Shown here piece after piece: positions 41,378 to 47,678 of a stretch of DNA of 64,000 nucleotides; the stretch's first letter is position 1, and every line of letters starts with the position of its first letter. Location: the NCBI GenBank assembly GCA_021496505.1, contig CP053031.1, positions 806,001-870,000 on the forward strand. The letters run 5' to 3'. The stretch is from Thermoleophilia bacterium SCSIO 60948. GTDB lineage: Bacteria; Actinomycetota; Thermoleophilia; Solirubrobacterales; 70-9. The notes under the pieces are model-generated. The model did not search any database. It was given only the letters and a program-made list of their open reading frames with translations, and had not been told where the DNA came from. The translations under genes and the position numbers were made by a program.

Positions 41378-42108
41378 TGGCGACGCCGCACGTCCCGGGG
41401 GAGGAGCCTGACCCCGAGGCCGAGCCGCGCCGCGACCGCCGCTCGGGTCTGCGCTACTCGCTCGTCGTCGGCGCCGCGTTCATCGCCCTCGCCGTCGTCG
41501 CGGTCGTCAACACGGTCGGCGGGGAGGACGCGGGGATCCTCGGCACGAGCGACGATCCGCCGGCGGCGGTGCCCGAGTTCGCCCTGCCCGAGCTCGTCGG
41601 GTCGCTCGACGGCGATGCCAACGTCTTCCAGGACGACTGCGAGTCCTCGCAGTCGCCGTGCCCCGAGGGGTCGCGGCGTACCCCGGCCTGCGAGGTGGAG
41701 CTCGAGGACGCGATCCGCGTCTGCGATCTGTTCGACCGCCCGCTGGCCATCTCGTTCTGGTTCGCCCAGGGCGGCGAGTGCCTGCCGGCCCAGGACGCCT
41801 TCGACACGGTCGCGCGGCGCTTCGAGGGCCGGGCCAACTTCCTCTCGATCGACATCCGCGACGAGCGCGAGGAGGCCGCCGCGATCGTCCGCGAGCGCGG
41901 CTGGCGGGTGCCGGTCGGATGGGACGCCGACGGCGCGGTCTCGAACCTGTTCCGGGTCGGCGGCTGCCCGACGGTCGCGCTGGTGTACCCCGGCGGGACG
42001 CTGGCGGGCGCAGCGATCGGCGACTCGCAGGTCAACGAGGACGACCTCGCGAAGTCGGTCCGGGGGCTGATCGCCGACTCTCGCGAGCGCGAGCTCACCG
42101 TCCGCTGA
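41377..42108 (+). CDS. Membrane-anchored thioredoxin-fold protein with a single active-site cysteine
   Basis: 243 residues. One N-terminal membrane anchor (~27-47), a Cys-rich insert with four cysteines (residues ~88-112), then a thioredoxin fold: LAISFWFAQGGECLPAQDAF where CxxC is expected, and the cis-proline segment RVGGCPTVALVYPGG. Only the first active-site Cys remains, with Ala in the second position, so it is not a classical disulfide oxidoreductase. It is coupled to the exporter (TGATG) and to the next gene. Confidence 0.7.
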   Translation: MATPHVPGEEPDPEAEPRRDRRSGLRYSLVVGAAFIALAVVAVVNTVGGEDAGILGTSDDPPAAVPEFALPELVGSLDGDANVFQDDCESSQSPCPEGSRRTPACEVELEDAIRVCDLFDRPLAISFWFAQGGECLPAQDAFDTVARRFEGRANFLSIDIRDEREEAAAIVRERGWRVPVGWDADGAVSNLFRVGGCPTVALVYPGGTLAGAAIGDSQVNEDDLAKSVRGLIADSRERELTVR

Positions 42109-42752
42109 TGGGGTCCGCCGAGGAGCCCAGGATCCTCGCCGGCGCGGTTTCCGCCGAGCTCCGCGACGAGTTCCCCGGACTGGTCCTGCTCCACGCCGAC
42201 GTCCCCGGAGGGGCGCGGCGCTCCTCGCGGCCGGTCAAGGCGAGGCTCGCGGCGGTCGCCGACCGGATCTCCGGCGCGCAGGCGGTCAACCTGCGCCACC
42301 GTCCGATTCCGTGGGCCTACCGCGTCTTCTTCCGCCACATCGGCCTCGACCCCGACGAGCAGCGAACGCCGGTCGAGGAGCTCACCTTCGAGCGGATCGC
42401 CTCCGGCGGCCTGGCGAGCCGGGGCCTTCCCGCCGACGCGATCCGGGTCTCGACGCTCGAGTCACACGTCGCGCTCCGCGCCCTCGATGCGGACGCGGTG
42501 GCCGGCGCCCTCACCCTGCGAACGAGCCTGCCCGGCGAGCAGCTGGCCGAGCGACCGGGGCTCCCGGCGGGCACGCTCGTCCTCGCCGACGAGCGACGGC
42601 CGCTCGCGACGCTCTTCGGAGGTGCCGCGGCGGACGCCGAGGTCGGCGCCGCGACCCGGATGACCCGGCTCTGCGCGATCGGGGTGGAGGGGGTGCCGCG
42701 CGTGGCGCTCGAGGAGGCGATCTGGGTCGCGGCGGAGCTGCTCGAGTCCTGA
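42108..42752 (+). CDS. B3/B4 (phenylalanyl-tRNA synthetase beta-like) domain protein
   Basis: 214 residues, a stand-alone B3/4 fold: AYRVFFRHIGLDPDEQRTPVEELTFERI (read in two parts, residues ~67-95) with the family's FR.iGldP..r.pp..L motif, and LRTSLPGEQLAER, LVLADERRPLATLFGG at the C-terminal half. Such proteins may edit mischarged tRNA or amino acids, but none of the close group is well characterised. Coupled by TGATG to the thioredoxin-like gene. Confidence 0.75.
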   Translation: MGSAEEPRILAGAVSAELRDEFPGLVLLHADVPGGARRSSRPVKARLAAVADRISGAQAVNLRHRPIPWAYRVFFRHIGLDPDEQRTPVEELTFERIASGGLASRGLPADAIRVSTLESHVALRALDADAVAGALTLRTSLPGEQLAERPGLPAGTLVLADERRPLATLFGGAAADAEVGAATRMTRLCAIGVEGVPRVALEEAIWVAAELLES

Positions 42753-42789
42753 CCCGGCTCGAAGCAGCGAGCCGAGCCGGGCGCACCGG

Positions 42790-42795
42790 TACAGT
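42790..42795 (+). promoter_or_regulatory. -10-like box TACAGT upstream of the coiled-coil gene
   Basis: TACAGT 64 bases before the GTG at 42860; predicted leader about 58 bases containing GAGGAG. Confidence 0.35.
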
Positions 42796-42859
42796 TGTCA
42801 GCTCACGCGGGCGCCCGAGGAGTCGCCCGCGCCAGCCGAGAAGATCGCGAGGAGCCGAC

Positions 42860-43396
42860 GTGGCCCAGACGCTCGAGCAGACCCCAGGCGCGCACCATCT
42901 CGAACCGCCGCTCACGACGATGCCGGCCACGCGCCGCGCCGCCCGCGCGGATCTGCGGCGCCAGATCGCCAACCTCGAGTCCGAGCTCGCGGGCCTGTTC
43001 ACCGCCGGCTTTCCGCGGCGCTCGAGCGGGATCGACTGGAAGGTCGGAGCGGCCGGCGGGCCTCGCGTGCTCGGCGTCGGCGAGCTCGAGGCGACGCGCG
43101 ACGCTCTCGTCGCGCGGATCGCGACCGTTCGCCGCCAGCTCGCCGAGCGCGCCGAGCGCGAGGAGCAGAGCCGGGCGCTCGTCGAGGAGATGATCGCCGA
43201 GCCGGAGCGGCACCGCTTCGTCGTCGTCTCGAACGAGCACCTCGGCGAGCCGGGTTGCAAGCACTTCCATTCGCGCCCGCGCTTCGGTCTGATCGGCATG
43301 CTGATGAACTGGTGGCGCGTCAAGGTCTCCTCGGGCTGCCCGTTAGCCCCGGGGCGGGGCCACCGGCCGCCGCCCCCGACCACCACCTCCGTCTAG
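42860..43396 (+). CDS. Hypothetical coiled-coil protein with Cys/His-rich end
   Basis: 178 residues from a GTG with GAGGAG 5 bases upstream. Residues ~25-50 and ~85-115 are predicted helical coiled coils (RADLRRQIANLESELAGLF; ATVRRQLAERAEREEQSRAL). The C-terminal part has HRFVVVSNEHLGEPGCKHFHSRPR and a later SSGCPL, with Cys and His spaced as if for a metal, then a Pro/Thr tail. I do not recognise a family. Its stop codon overlaps the -10 box of the next gene. Confidence 0.6.
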   Translation: MAQTLEQTPGAHHLEPPLTTMPATRRAARADLRRQIANLESELAGLFTAGFPRRSSGIDWKVGAAGGPRVLGVGELEATRDALVARIATVRRQLAERAEREEQSRALVEEMIAEPERHRFVVVSNEHLGEPGCKHFHSRPRFGLIGMLMNWWRVKVSSGCPLAPGRGHRPPPPTTTSV

Positions 43397-43399
43397 CCT
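43394..43399 (+). promoter_or_regulatory. -10 box TAGCCT, near-leaderless, for the membrane protein at 43408
   Basis: TAGCCT, which includes the preceding gene's TAG stop, followed by 8 bases and the ATG at 43408. Confidence 0.4.
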
Positions 43400-43407
43400 G
43401 AGCGCTC

Positions 43408-43905
43408 ATGGCCGACCGCTCGAAGAAGCGCCGTCGCCGCCCGGCGCCGCGACCACGCCCCGAGGCTGCGCCCGCGCCAGAGCCCGCGAGGCAGGCCGCG
43501 CCGAAGGTCGATCGCCGGCGCGAGCCCGAGACCGCGCCGCCGGCGCCGTGGGGCAAGTTCCCGCTCGTCGAGCTCGTCGTCCTCGTCGCTCTCGTGCTGA
43601 TCGTGGTCGGGTTCTTCGCCGGCGGTCAGAGCTCGCCGACGCTGATCGTCGCCGGGCTCGCGCTCGGCTCACTGGCCGGGCTCGAGCTCGCGATCCGCGA
43701 GCACTTCTCGGGCTACCGCTCGCACACCGCGCTGCTCGCCTCGGCGGCGGGCCTGATCGTGCTCGCGATCCTCTACTTCGCGGCGCCGGGGCTCGTCTCG
43801 CCGGCGATCCGGATCGTCGTCGCGCTCGCGGTCGCCGGGCTCGCGGCGGGGCTCCTGCTGCGCGCCTTCCGGGCGCGTACCGGGCGCTCGATCAAGCTCC
43901 GCTGA
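43408..43905 (+). CDS. Hypothetical four-helix membrane protein
   Basis: 165 residues. A basic, Pro/Ala-rich cytoplasmic N-terminus (KKRRRRPAPRPR, ~45 residues) is followed by four hydrophobic helices (about 52-70, 76-92, 104-122, 128-150) and a short basic tail. It resembles the many small actinobacterial membrane proteins of unknown function annotated by topology only. It precedes three strong hairpins. Confidence 0.6.
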   Translation: MADRSKKRRRRPAPRPRPEAAPAPEPARQAAPKVDRRREPETAPPAPWGKFPLVELVVLVALVLIVVGFFAGGQSSPTLIVAGLALGSLAGLELAIREHFSGYRSHTALLASAAGLIVLAILYFAAPGLVSPAIRIVVALAVAGLAAGLLLRAFRARTGRSIKLR

Positions 43906-43913
43906 GGGGAACG

Positions 43914-43936
43914 AAAAACGACGCCCGCGGGCGTCG
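43914..43936 (-). terminator. Intrinsic terminator of the mIHF gene
   Basis: CGACGCCCGCGGGCGTCG (43919-43936) is a perfect palindrome; on the minus strand it is followed by TTTTT (43918-43914). Classical stem plus U-run. Confidence 0.8.
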
Positions 43937-43956
43937 CCTCTCGTGTGCTCGTCTTC

Positions 43957-44003
43957 GGGCCCCCAGCAGGGGCCCCGCCGGCGCCGGGCTCCCGGCGCCG
44001 GGC
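43957..44003. terminator. Two further GC hairpins between convergent genes
   Basis: GGGCCCC / GGGGCCC (43957-43976) and CCGGCGCCGGG / CCCGGCGCCGG with a 2-base centre (about 43978-44001) form strong stems in tandem. No U-run; probably back-up terminators for the + strand gene. Confidence 0.5.
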
Positions 44004-44015
44004 TGGCCCGGCCGC

Positions 44016-44393
44016 CTACGCGGCCTGGAGCTCGACCTCCGGGCTCCCGACGCCGCGGCGGGCGCGCGAGCGCAGCTCGAGCTCGCGGGCGACGACGTTT
44101 CGCTGCCGCTCGGTCAGCCTCCCGAGCGGACGGTTCTCGTTCAGCTCGAGCTCGGAGAGGAACTTGCGTGAGCGGGTCAGGCCCCAGCGCTGCTGGCTTC
44201 GCAGCAGCTCGCCCACGGTCATCGTCTCGGCCTCCCAGGGGCACCGACGGACGACTTCGGCCGCGGGCATCTGTCCGCCGGCGACACTGCGCTTCAGCGA
44301 GGCGCGCGCAAGTCGCACCCGGTTGGCGCGGGCGAGCGCCTGAAGATGCTGCGGGTCGCTGGTGGCAGGGGTCATCGGCATGGCGGATTCCAT
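44016..44393 (-). CDS. mihF: Actinobacterial-type integration host factor (mIHF)
   Basis: 125 residues. The alignable region runs LARANRVRLARASLKRSVAGGQ, MTVGELLRSQQRWGLTRSRKFLSEL and RPLGRLTERQRNVVARELE, the order and spacing of mIHF: an N-terminal helix, then an H2TH-like DNA-binding core (normally KVRAKQIMERLGI; here TRSRKFLSELEL). It is an essential nucleoid protein in mycobacteria and streptomycetes, binding and bending DNA. The core is more diverged than usual and the N-terminus about 15 residues longer. AAGGAGGAG lies 5-7 bases before the ATG. A long gene-free spacer precedes it. Confidence 0.75.
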   Translation of the reverse strand: MESAMPMTPATSDPQHLQALARANRVRLARASLKRSVAGGQMPAAEVVRRCPWEAETMTVGELLRSQQRWGLTRSRKFLSELELNENRPLGRLTERQRNVVARELELRSRARRGVGSPEVELQAA

Positions 44394-44766
44394 GGGCTCT
44401 CCTCCTTAGAGAGGTAGGTGCAGAGGGGTCTCGAGCGCTGTCCGTGACCTCAGCGGCGACGTTCGCCGATGTGGCATTCGGGCTCAGGCATCAGGGGCCG
44501 CGACGCCCTGGGCGGCGCCAAGTCAGATACGTAATCCCTGTCGCTCTGAACCGCTCCCTGCCCCGGTCGCGTTCAGCTCGTGGACGAACCTAACGAGGCG
44601 GTCCCGGGCCCGCAAGGGGGAACCGTCTCGGCGTCCGCTAAGAGCAGGAATTTCTTAAGGCGGCGAAAAGGCGTACCCGGGCGACTGCGCTCAAACCCCC
44701 ATTTCATGCGAGTTCTGGCGCAAACGGCGATGGTGCGATCGGAGGGGACCCGACCGGGTCGATCAC
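44394..44766 (-). other. 373-base gene-free spacer upstream of mIHF
   Basis: No convincing frame on either strand. It is less GC-rich than its surroundings in places (around 44640-44662) and holds an imperfect hairpin, CTAAGA (about 44638) with TCTTAAG. It may be a long 5' leader or a regulatory region for mIHF, which is autoregulated in some actinobacteria, or may hide a small RNA. A GGGGGAACC stretch on the + strand recalls c-di-AMP riboswitches but lacks their second core. Confidence 0.4.
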
Positions 44767-46044
44767 CTAGTCGACCTGCGGTCCCTCCGCACCGACCCTG
44801 ATCTCGGGGAACTCGTCGGCGACCCTCGCGAAGACCTCGAGCGCCCGGTCGAGGTGCTCTCGGCGGTGGGTCGCCATGAGCGAGGTCCGAAGCAGCGCGC
44901 CCGCCGGTGGCACCGCGGGGTGCAGCGCGACGTTCGTGTAGACGCCGGCCTCGTAGAGCGCCTTCCAGACGCGGACGCATGTCCAGTCGTCGCCGATCAC
45001 GACGGGCACGATCGGGGTCAGCGCCTCGCCGCCGTCGGGCAGTTTCGTCGGCTCGACGACGCGCAGGCCGAGGTCGGTCAGGCCGCGGTGCAGGTAGGCG
45101 GCGTTCGAGAGCAGGCGCTCGAGCAGCGCGGGGCCCTCCGAGCGGATCACGCGTAGGGCGGCGAGCGCGGCGCCGGTGGCCGCCGGGACGGCCGAGGCGG
45201 TGAACAGGAACGGCCGCGAAGCGACGCGCAGGTACTCGATGACGTCGCCCGGCCCGGCGATGAAACCGCCGCAGGAGGCGAGGCTCTTCGAGAAGGTGCC
45301 CATCCGCAGGTCGACGCGGTCCTCGAGGCCGAAGAGCTCGGAGGCGCCGGCGCCGCGGGCTCCGAGGACGCCGACGCCGTGGGCCTCGTCGACCATCAGC
45401 CGGGCGCCGTAGCGCTCGGCGAGATCGGCGATCTCAGGCAGCGGAGCGATGTCGCCCTCCATCGAGAACACGCCGTCTACGACGACGAGGACGCCGCCTC
45501 CGTCGCCCACCGCGCGCTCGAGCATCCGCTCGAGCTTCGGCATCTGGTTGTGGCGGAACGGCCGCAGCCGCGCCCCGGAGAGCTGCGCGCCGTCATACAG
45601 CGAGGCGTGGTCGCCCGAGTCGCAGACGACGGTGTCGCCCGGCTCGAGCAGCGTCCCGAGGACGCCGAGGTTCGACTGGTAGCCGGTCGTGTAGACGATC
45701 GCGTCCTCGGTACCCATCCAGTCCGCGATCTCGGACTCGAGCTCGATGTGCAGCGGCGTCGTGCCGTTGAGCAGCCGTGAGCCCGTCAGTGCGGTGCCGT
45801 AGGTCTCGAGCGCCTCGCGGGCGGCGTCGCGGACGCGATCGTCGTCGGTCAGCCCGAGGTAGTTGTTCGAGCCGAGCATGACCGTCTCGCGGCCCTCCAT
45901 CTCGACGATCGGGCCGGCCTCGGAGGTCATCAGCCGGAAATAGGGGAGGAGGTCGGCCTGCTTGGCGGCCGCGAGCTGCTCAGCGCGCTCGTGCGTGCGC
46001 GCGCGCTCGAAGAGGTCGAGCCCGGCGCGGGCGGTCTCGGTCAT
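44767..46044 (-). CDS. Serine palmitoyltransferase-like alpha-oxoamine synthase
   Basis: 425 residues, PLP-dependent fold type I. Landmarks: MLGSNNYLGLTDDDRV, LTGSRLLNGTTPLHIELE, CDSGDHASLYDGAQLSGA, VDGVFSMEGDIAPLPEI, VDEAHGVGVLG and the PLP-lysine motif GTFSKSLASCGGFIAG, then RPFLFTAS and the end YTNVALHPAVPPAGALLRTSLMATH. The TFSKS lysine motif, RPF.FTAS and N.A..PA.P.G..LLR fit bacterial serine palmitoyltransferases better than KBL or BioF, but a 2-amino-3-ketobutyrate ligase role cannot be excluded. It faces a ceramide-synthase-like gene across 56 bases. Confidence 0.8.
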   Translation of the reverse strand: MTETARAGLDLFERARTHERAEQLAAAKQADLLPYFRLMTSEAGPIVEMEGRETVMLGSNNYLGLTDDDRVRDAAREALETYGTALTGSRLLNGTTPLHIELESEIADWMGTEDAIVYTTGYQSNLGVLGTLLEPGDTVVCDSGDHASLYDGAQLSGARLRPFRHNQMPKLERMLERAVGDGGGVLVVVDGVFSMEGDIAPLPEIADLAERYGARLMVDEAHGVGVLGARGAGASELFGLEDRVDLRMGTFSKSLASCGGFIAGPGDVIEYLRVASRPFLFTASAVPAATGAALAALRVIRSEGPALLERLLSNAAYLHRGLTDLGLRVVEPTKLPDGGEALTPIVPVVIGDDWTCVRVWKALYEAGVYTNVALHPAVPPAGALLRTSLMATHRREHLDRALEVFARVADEFPEIRVGAEGPQVD

Positions 46045-46085
46045 GGCGGTGATTCTCACAGACGCGCCGGTCCCCAGCGCACCTC

Positions 46086-46091
46086 TAGAGT
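46086..46091 (+). promoter_or_regulatory. -10 box TAGAGT, near-leaderless, for the acyltransferase-like gene
   Basis: TAGAGT 9 bases before the ATG at 46101, in the divergent spacer to the serine-palmitoyltransferase-like gene. Confidence 0.4.
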
Positions 46092-46100
46092 CTCGCGGCC

Positions 46101-47249
46101 ATGCCCACCGCCGCCACAACCCCAGCGCTGAACGTCAGGCCGGTCAGCGGTCGCCGTGACATCGACCGCTTCATCGAGCTCCCGTTCCGGCTCCATGCCG
46201 ACAGCGACCAGTGGGTCCCGCCGCTCCGCTACGAGCGCCGTGCCTTCCTCAGCAAGAAGAAGAATCCGTACTTCGACCACGCCGAGGTCTGCCTGTTCCT
46301 CGCCGAGCGCGGCGACCGGGTCGTCGGGCGGATCTCGGCCCAGGTCGACTCGCGCTGGGATCGCTACCAGGGCGGAAGCGACGGCATCTTCGGGTTCTTC
46401 GAGTGCGAGGACGACCCCGAGGTCGCCCGGGCGCTGCTCGATGCCGCGGCCGGGTTCATCCGCGCCCACGGCCGCGAGCGGATGATCGGGCCGATGGACT
46501 TCACGATGAACGACGAGTGCGGGCTGCTCGTCGAGGGCTTCGAGCGCGATCCGATGATCCTCGAGCCGTGGCACCCGCCCTACTACCAGCGCCTGATCGA
46601 GGGCCATGGGCTCGAGAAGACGCAGGACCTGTTCATCTGGGAGCTCTACTTCGGCCAGCTCCGACACGGCGAGAGCTTCCACCCGCTGATCCATCGAGCC
46701 GCCGAGAAGTCCGAGCGGGCGGGGGTGCGGATCCGCAACATGCGCCGCGCCGACATGCGGGACGAGGTCGAGCGCTTTCGCGAGGTCTACAACGAGGCCT
46801 GGGGCGACAACTGGGGTTTCGTCCCGATCACCGAGGACGAGGTCGACTTCCAGGCCCAGAACCTCAAGCAGGTGCTCTCCGAGGACTGGGCGATGATCGC
46901 CGAGCTCGACGGCGAGGTCGTCGGAGCCGCGCTGACGCTGCCCGACTACAACCAGGTCTTCAAGCACATGAATGGTCGCCTGCTGCCGTTCGGCTGGCTC
47001 CACTTCCTGCTCCGCCGGCGCAAGATCACCGACGTTCGGGTCTTCGCGCTCGGCGTCAAGCACGCCCACCAGCACCTCGGTGTCGCCGCGCAGCTATACG
47101 TCGCCCAGGCCGACATGGCGGCGAAGAAGCCGCAGAAGGGCGGCGACATGGGCTGGACGCTCGAGTCCAACAAGGGCATGAACCGGGCCCTCGAGGGCAT
47201 GGGCGGGACGGTCGTCAAGCGCTACCGGATCTACGAGCAGGGGCTCTGA
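46101..47249 (+). CDS. YghO-like GNAT protein, possible bacterial ceramide synthase
   Basis: 382 residues. The family words are all present: LNVRPVSGRRDIDRFIELPF, WVPPLRYERRAFLSKKKNPYFDHAE, DRVVGRISAQVDSRW, GFFECEDDPEVARALLDAA, GPMDFTMNDECGLLVEGF, EPWHPPYYQRLIEGHGLEKTQDLFIW and EAWGDNWGFVPITEDEV. This protein family, usually annotated as N-acetyltransferase or YghO, includes the Caulobacter ceramide synthase. Its divergent neighbour is a serine-palmitoyltransferase-like enzyme, so N-acylation of a sphingoid base is a plausible role, not a demonstrated one. Confidence 0.75.
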   Translation: MPTAATTPALNVRPVSGRRDIDRFIELPFRLHADSDQWVPPLRYERRAFLSKKKNPYFDHAEVCLFLAERGDRVVGRISAQVDSRWDRYQGGSDGIFGFFECEDDPEVARALLDAAAGFIRAHGRERMIGPMDFTMNDECGLLVEGFERDPMILEPWHPPYYQRLIEGHGLEKTQDLFIWELYFGQLRHGESFHPLIHRAAEKSERAGVRIRNMRRADMRDEVERFREVYNEAWGDNWGFVPITEDEVDFQAQNLKQVLSEDWAMIAELDGEVVGAALTLPDYNQVFKHMNGRLLPFGWLHFLLRRRKITDVRVFALGVKHAHQHLGVAAQLYVAQADMAAKKPQKGGDMGWTLESNKGMNRALEGMGGTVVKRYRIYEQGL

Positions 47250-47323
47250 GCCCGGACCGGCTCGCGGGTCGAACTTCCGCATCTAGCGGGAAGTGAGAGC
47301 GCCTCGCCGGCCTCGTGGCGGAA

Positions 47324-47339
47324 ATGGGTCGGGACCCAT
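47324..47339. promoter_or_regulatory. Palindrome ATGGGT-CGGG-ACCCAT just upstream of a -10 box
   Basis: Perfect 6-base arms (47324-47329 and 47334-47339) end 3 bases before the TACTAT box at 47343. The position, between -10 and -35, is typical of a repressor operator. As RNA it would form a hairpin with a CGGG loop. Confidence 0.4.
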
Positions 47340-47342
47340 CTC

Positions 47343-47348
47343 TACTAT
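47343..47348 (+). promoter_or_regulatory. -10 box TACTAT, near-leaderless, for the gene at 47357
   Basis: TACTAT followed by 8 bases and the ATG at 47357. Confidence 0.45.
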
Positions 47349-47356
47349 CGGCGGCG

Positions 47357-47668
47357 ATGGAACGGGTGCTCGAGGCGCGCGCCACGGAGGGCGATTCGGA
47401 AGGGCCGGCGGTCGAGGCCGACGAGGTACGCCCGTTGCCCGCGAAGCGCTCCGGGGCCGAGCTGACGCCCGTCGCCCAGGACGTCCGCAACGCCGCTCTC
47501 GCCGCCGCGGGCGGGATCGCGGCCGGGGCGGCGACGATGATCCTGGCCCGCGCGACGCGCTCGGCGGGACGCGGCTCCGCGATCCGGATCGGTCGTCGCA
47601 GGCGCCCGGCGAAGGTCGTCGCGAGCCGCTCGTTCATCGTCGACGTACACATGCTCGGCGACCGCTAG
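47357..47668 (+). CDS. Hypothetical small membrane-associated protein
   Basis: 103 residues. An acidic N-terminus, one Ala/Gly-rich helix (NAALAAAGGIAAGAATMILA, residues ~46-66) and a basic part (RIGRRRRPAKVVASRS) before VDVHMLGDR. The arrangement suggests insertion in the membrane with the basic tail inside. No family recognised. ATG 47357 is chosen over GTG/ATG codons upstream because of the -10 box 8 bases before it. It precedes the DNA glycosylase by 10 bases and may be co-expressed. Confidence 0.55.
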   Translation: MERVLEARATEGDSEGPAVEADEVRPLPAKRSGAELTPVAQDVRNAALAAAGGIAAGAATMILARATRSAGRGSAIRIGRRRRPAKVVASRSFIVDVHMLGDR

Positions 47669-47678
47669 GCGGACCGGC

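Noticed and set aside
44600-44665. c-di-AMP (ydaO-type) riboswitch suggested by GGGGGAACC on the + strand
   Set aside because: The second conserved core is missing and there is no + strand gene downstream that it could control.
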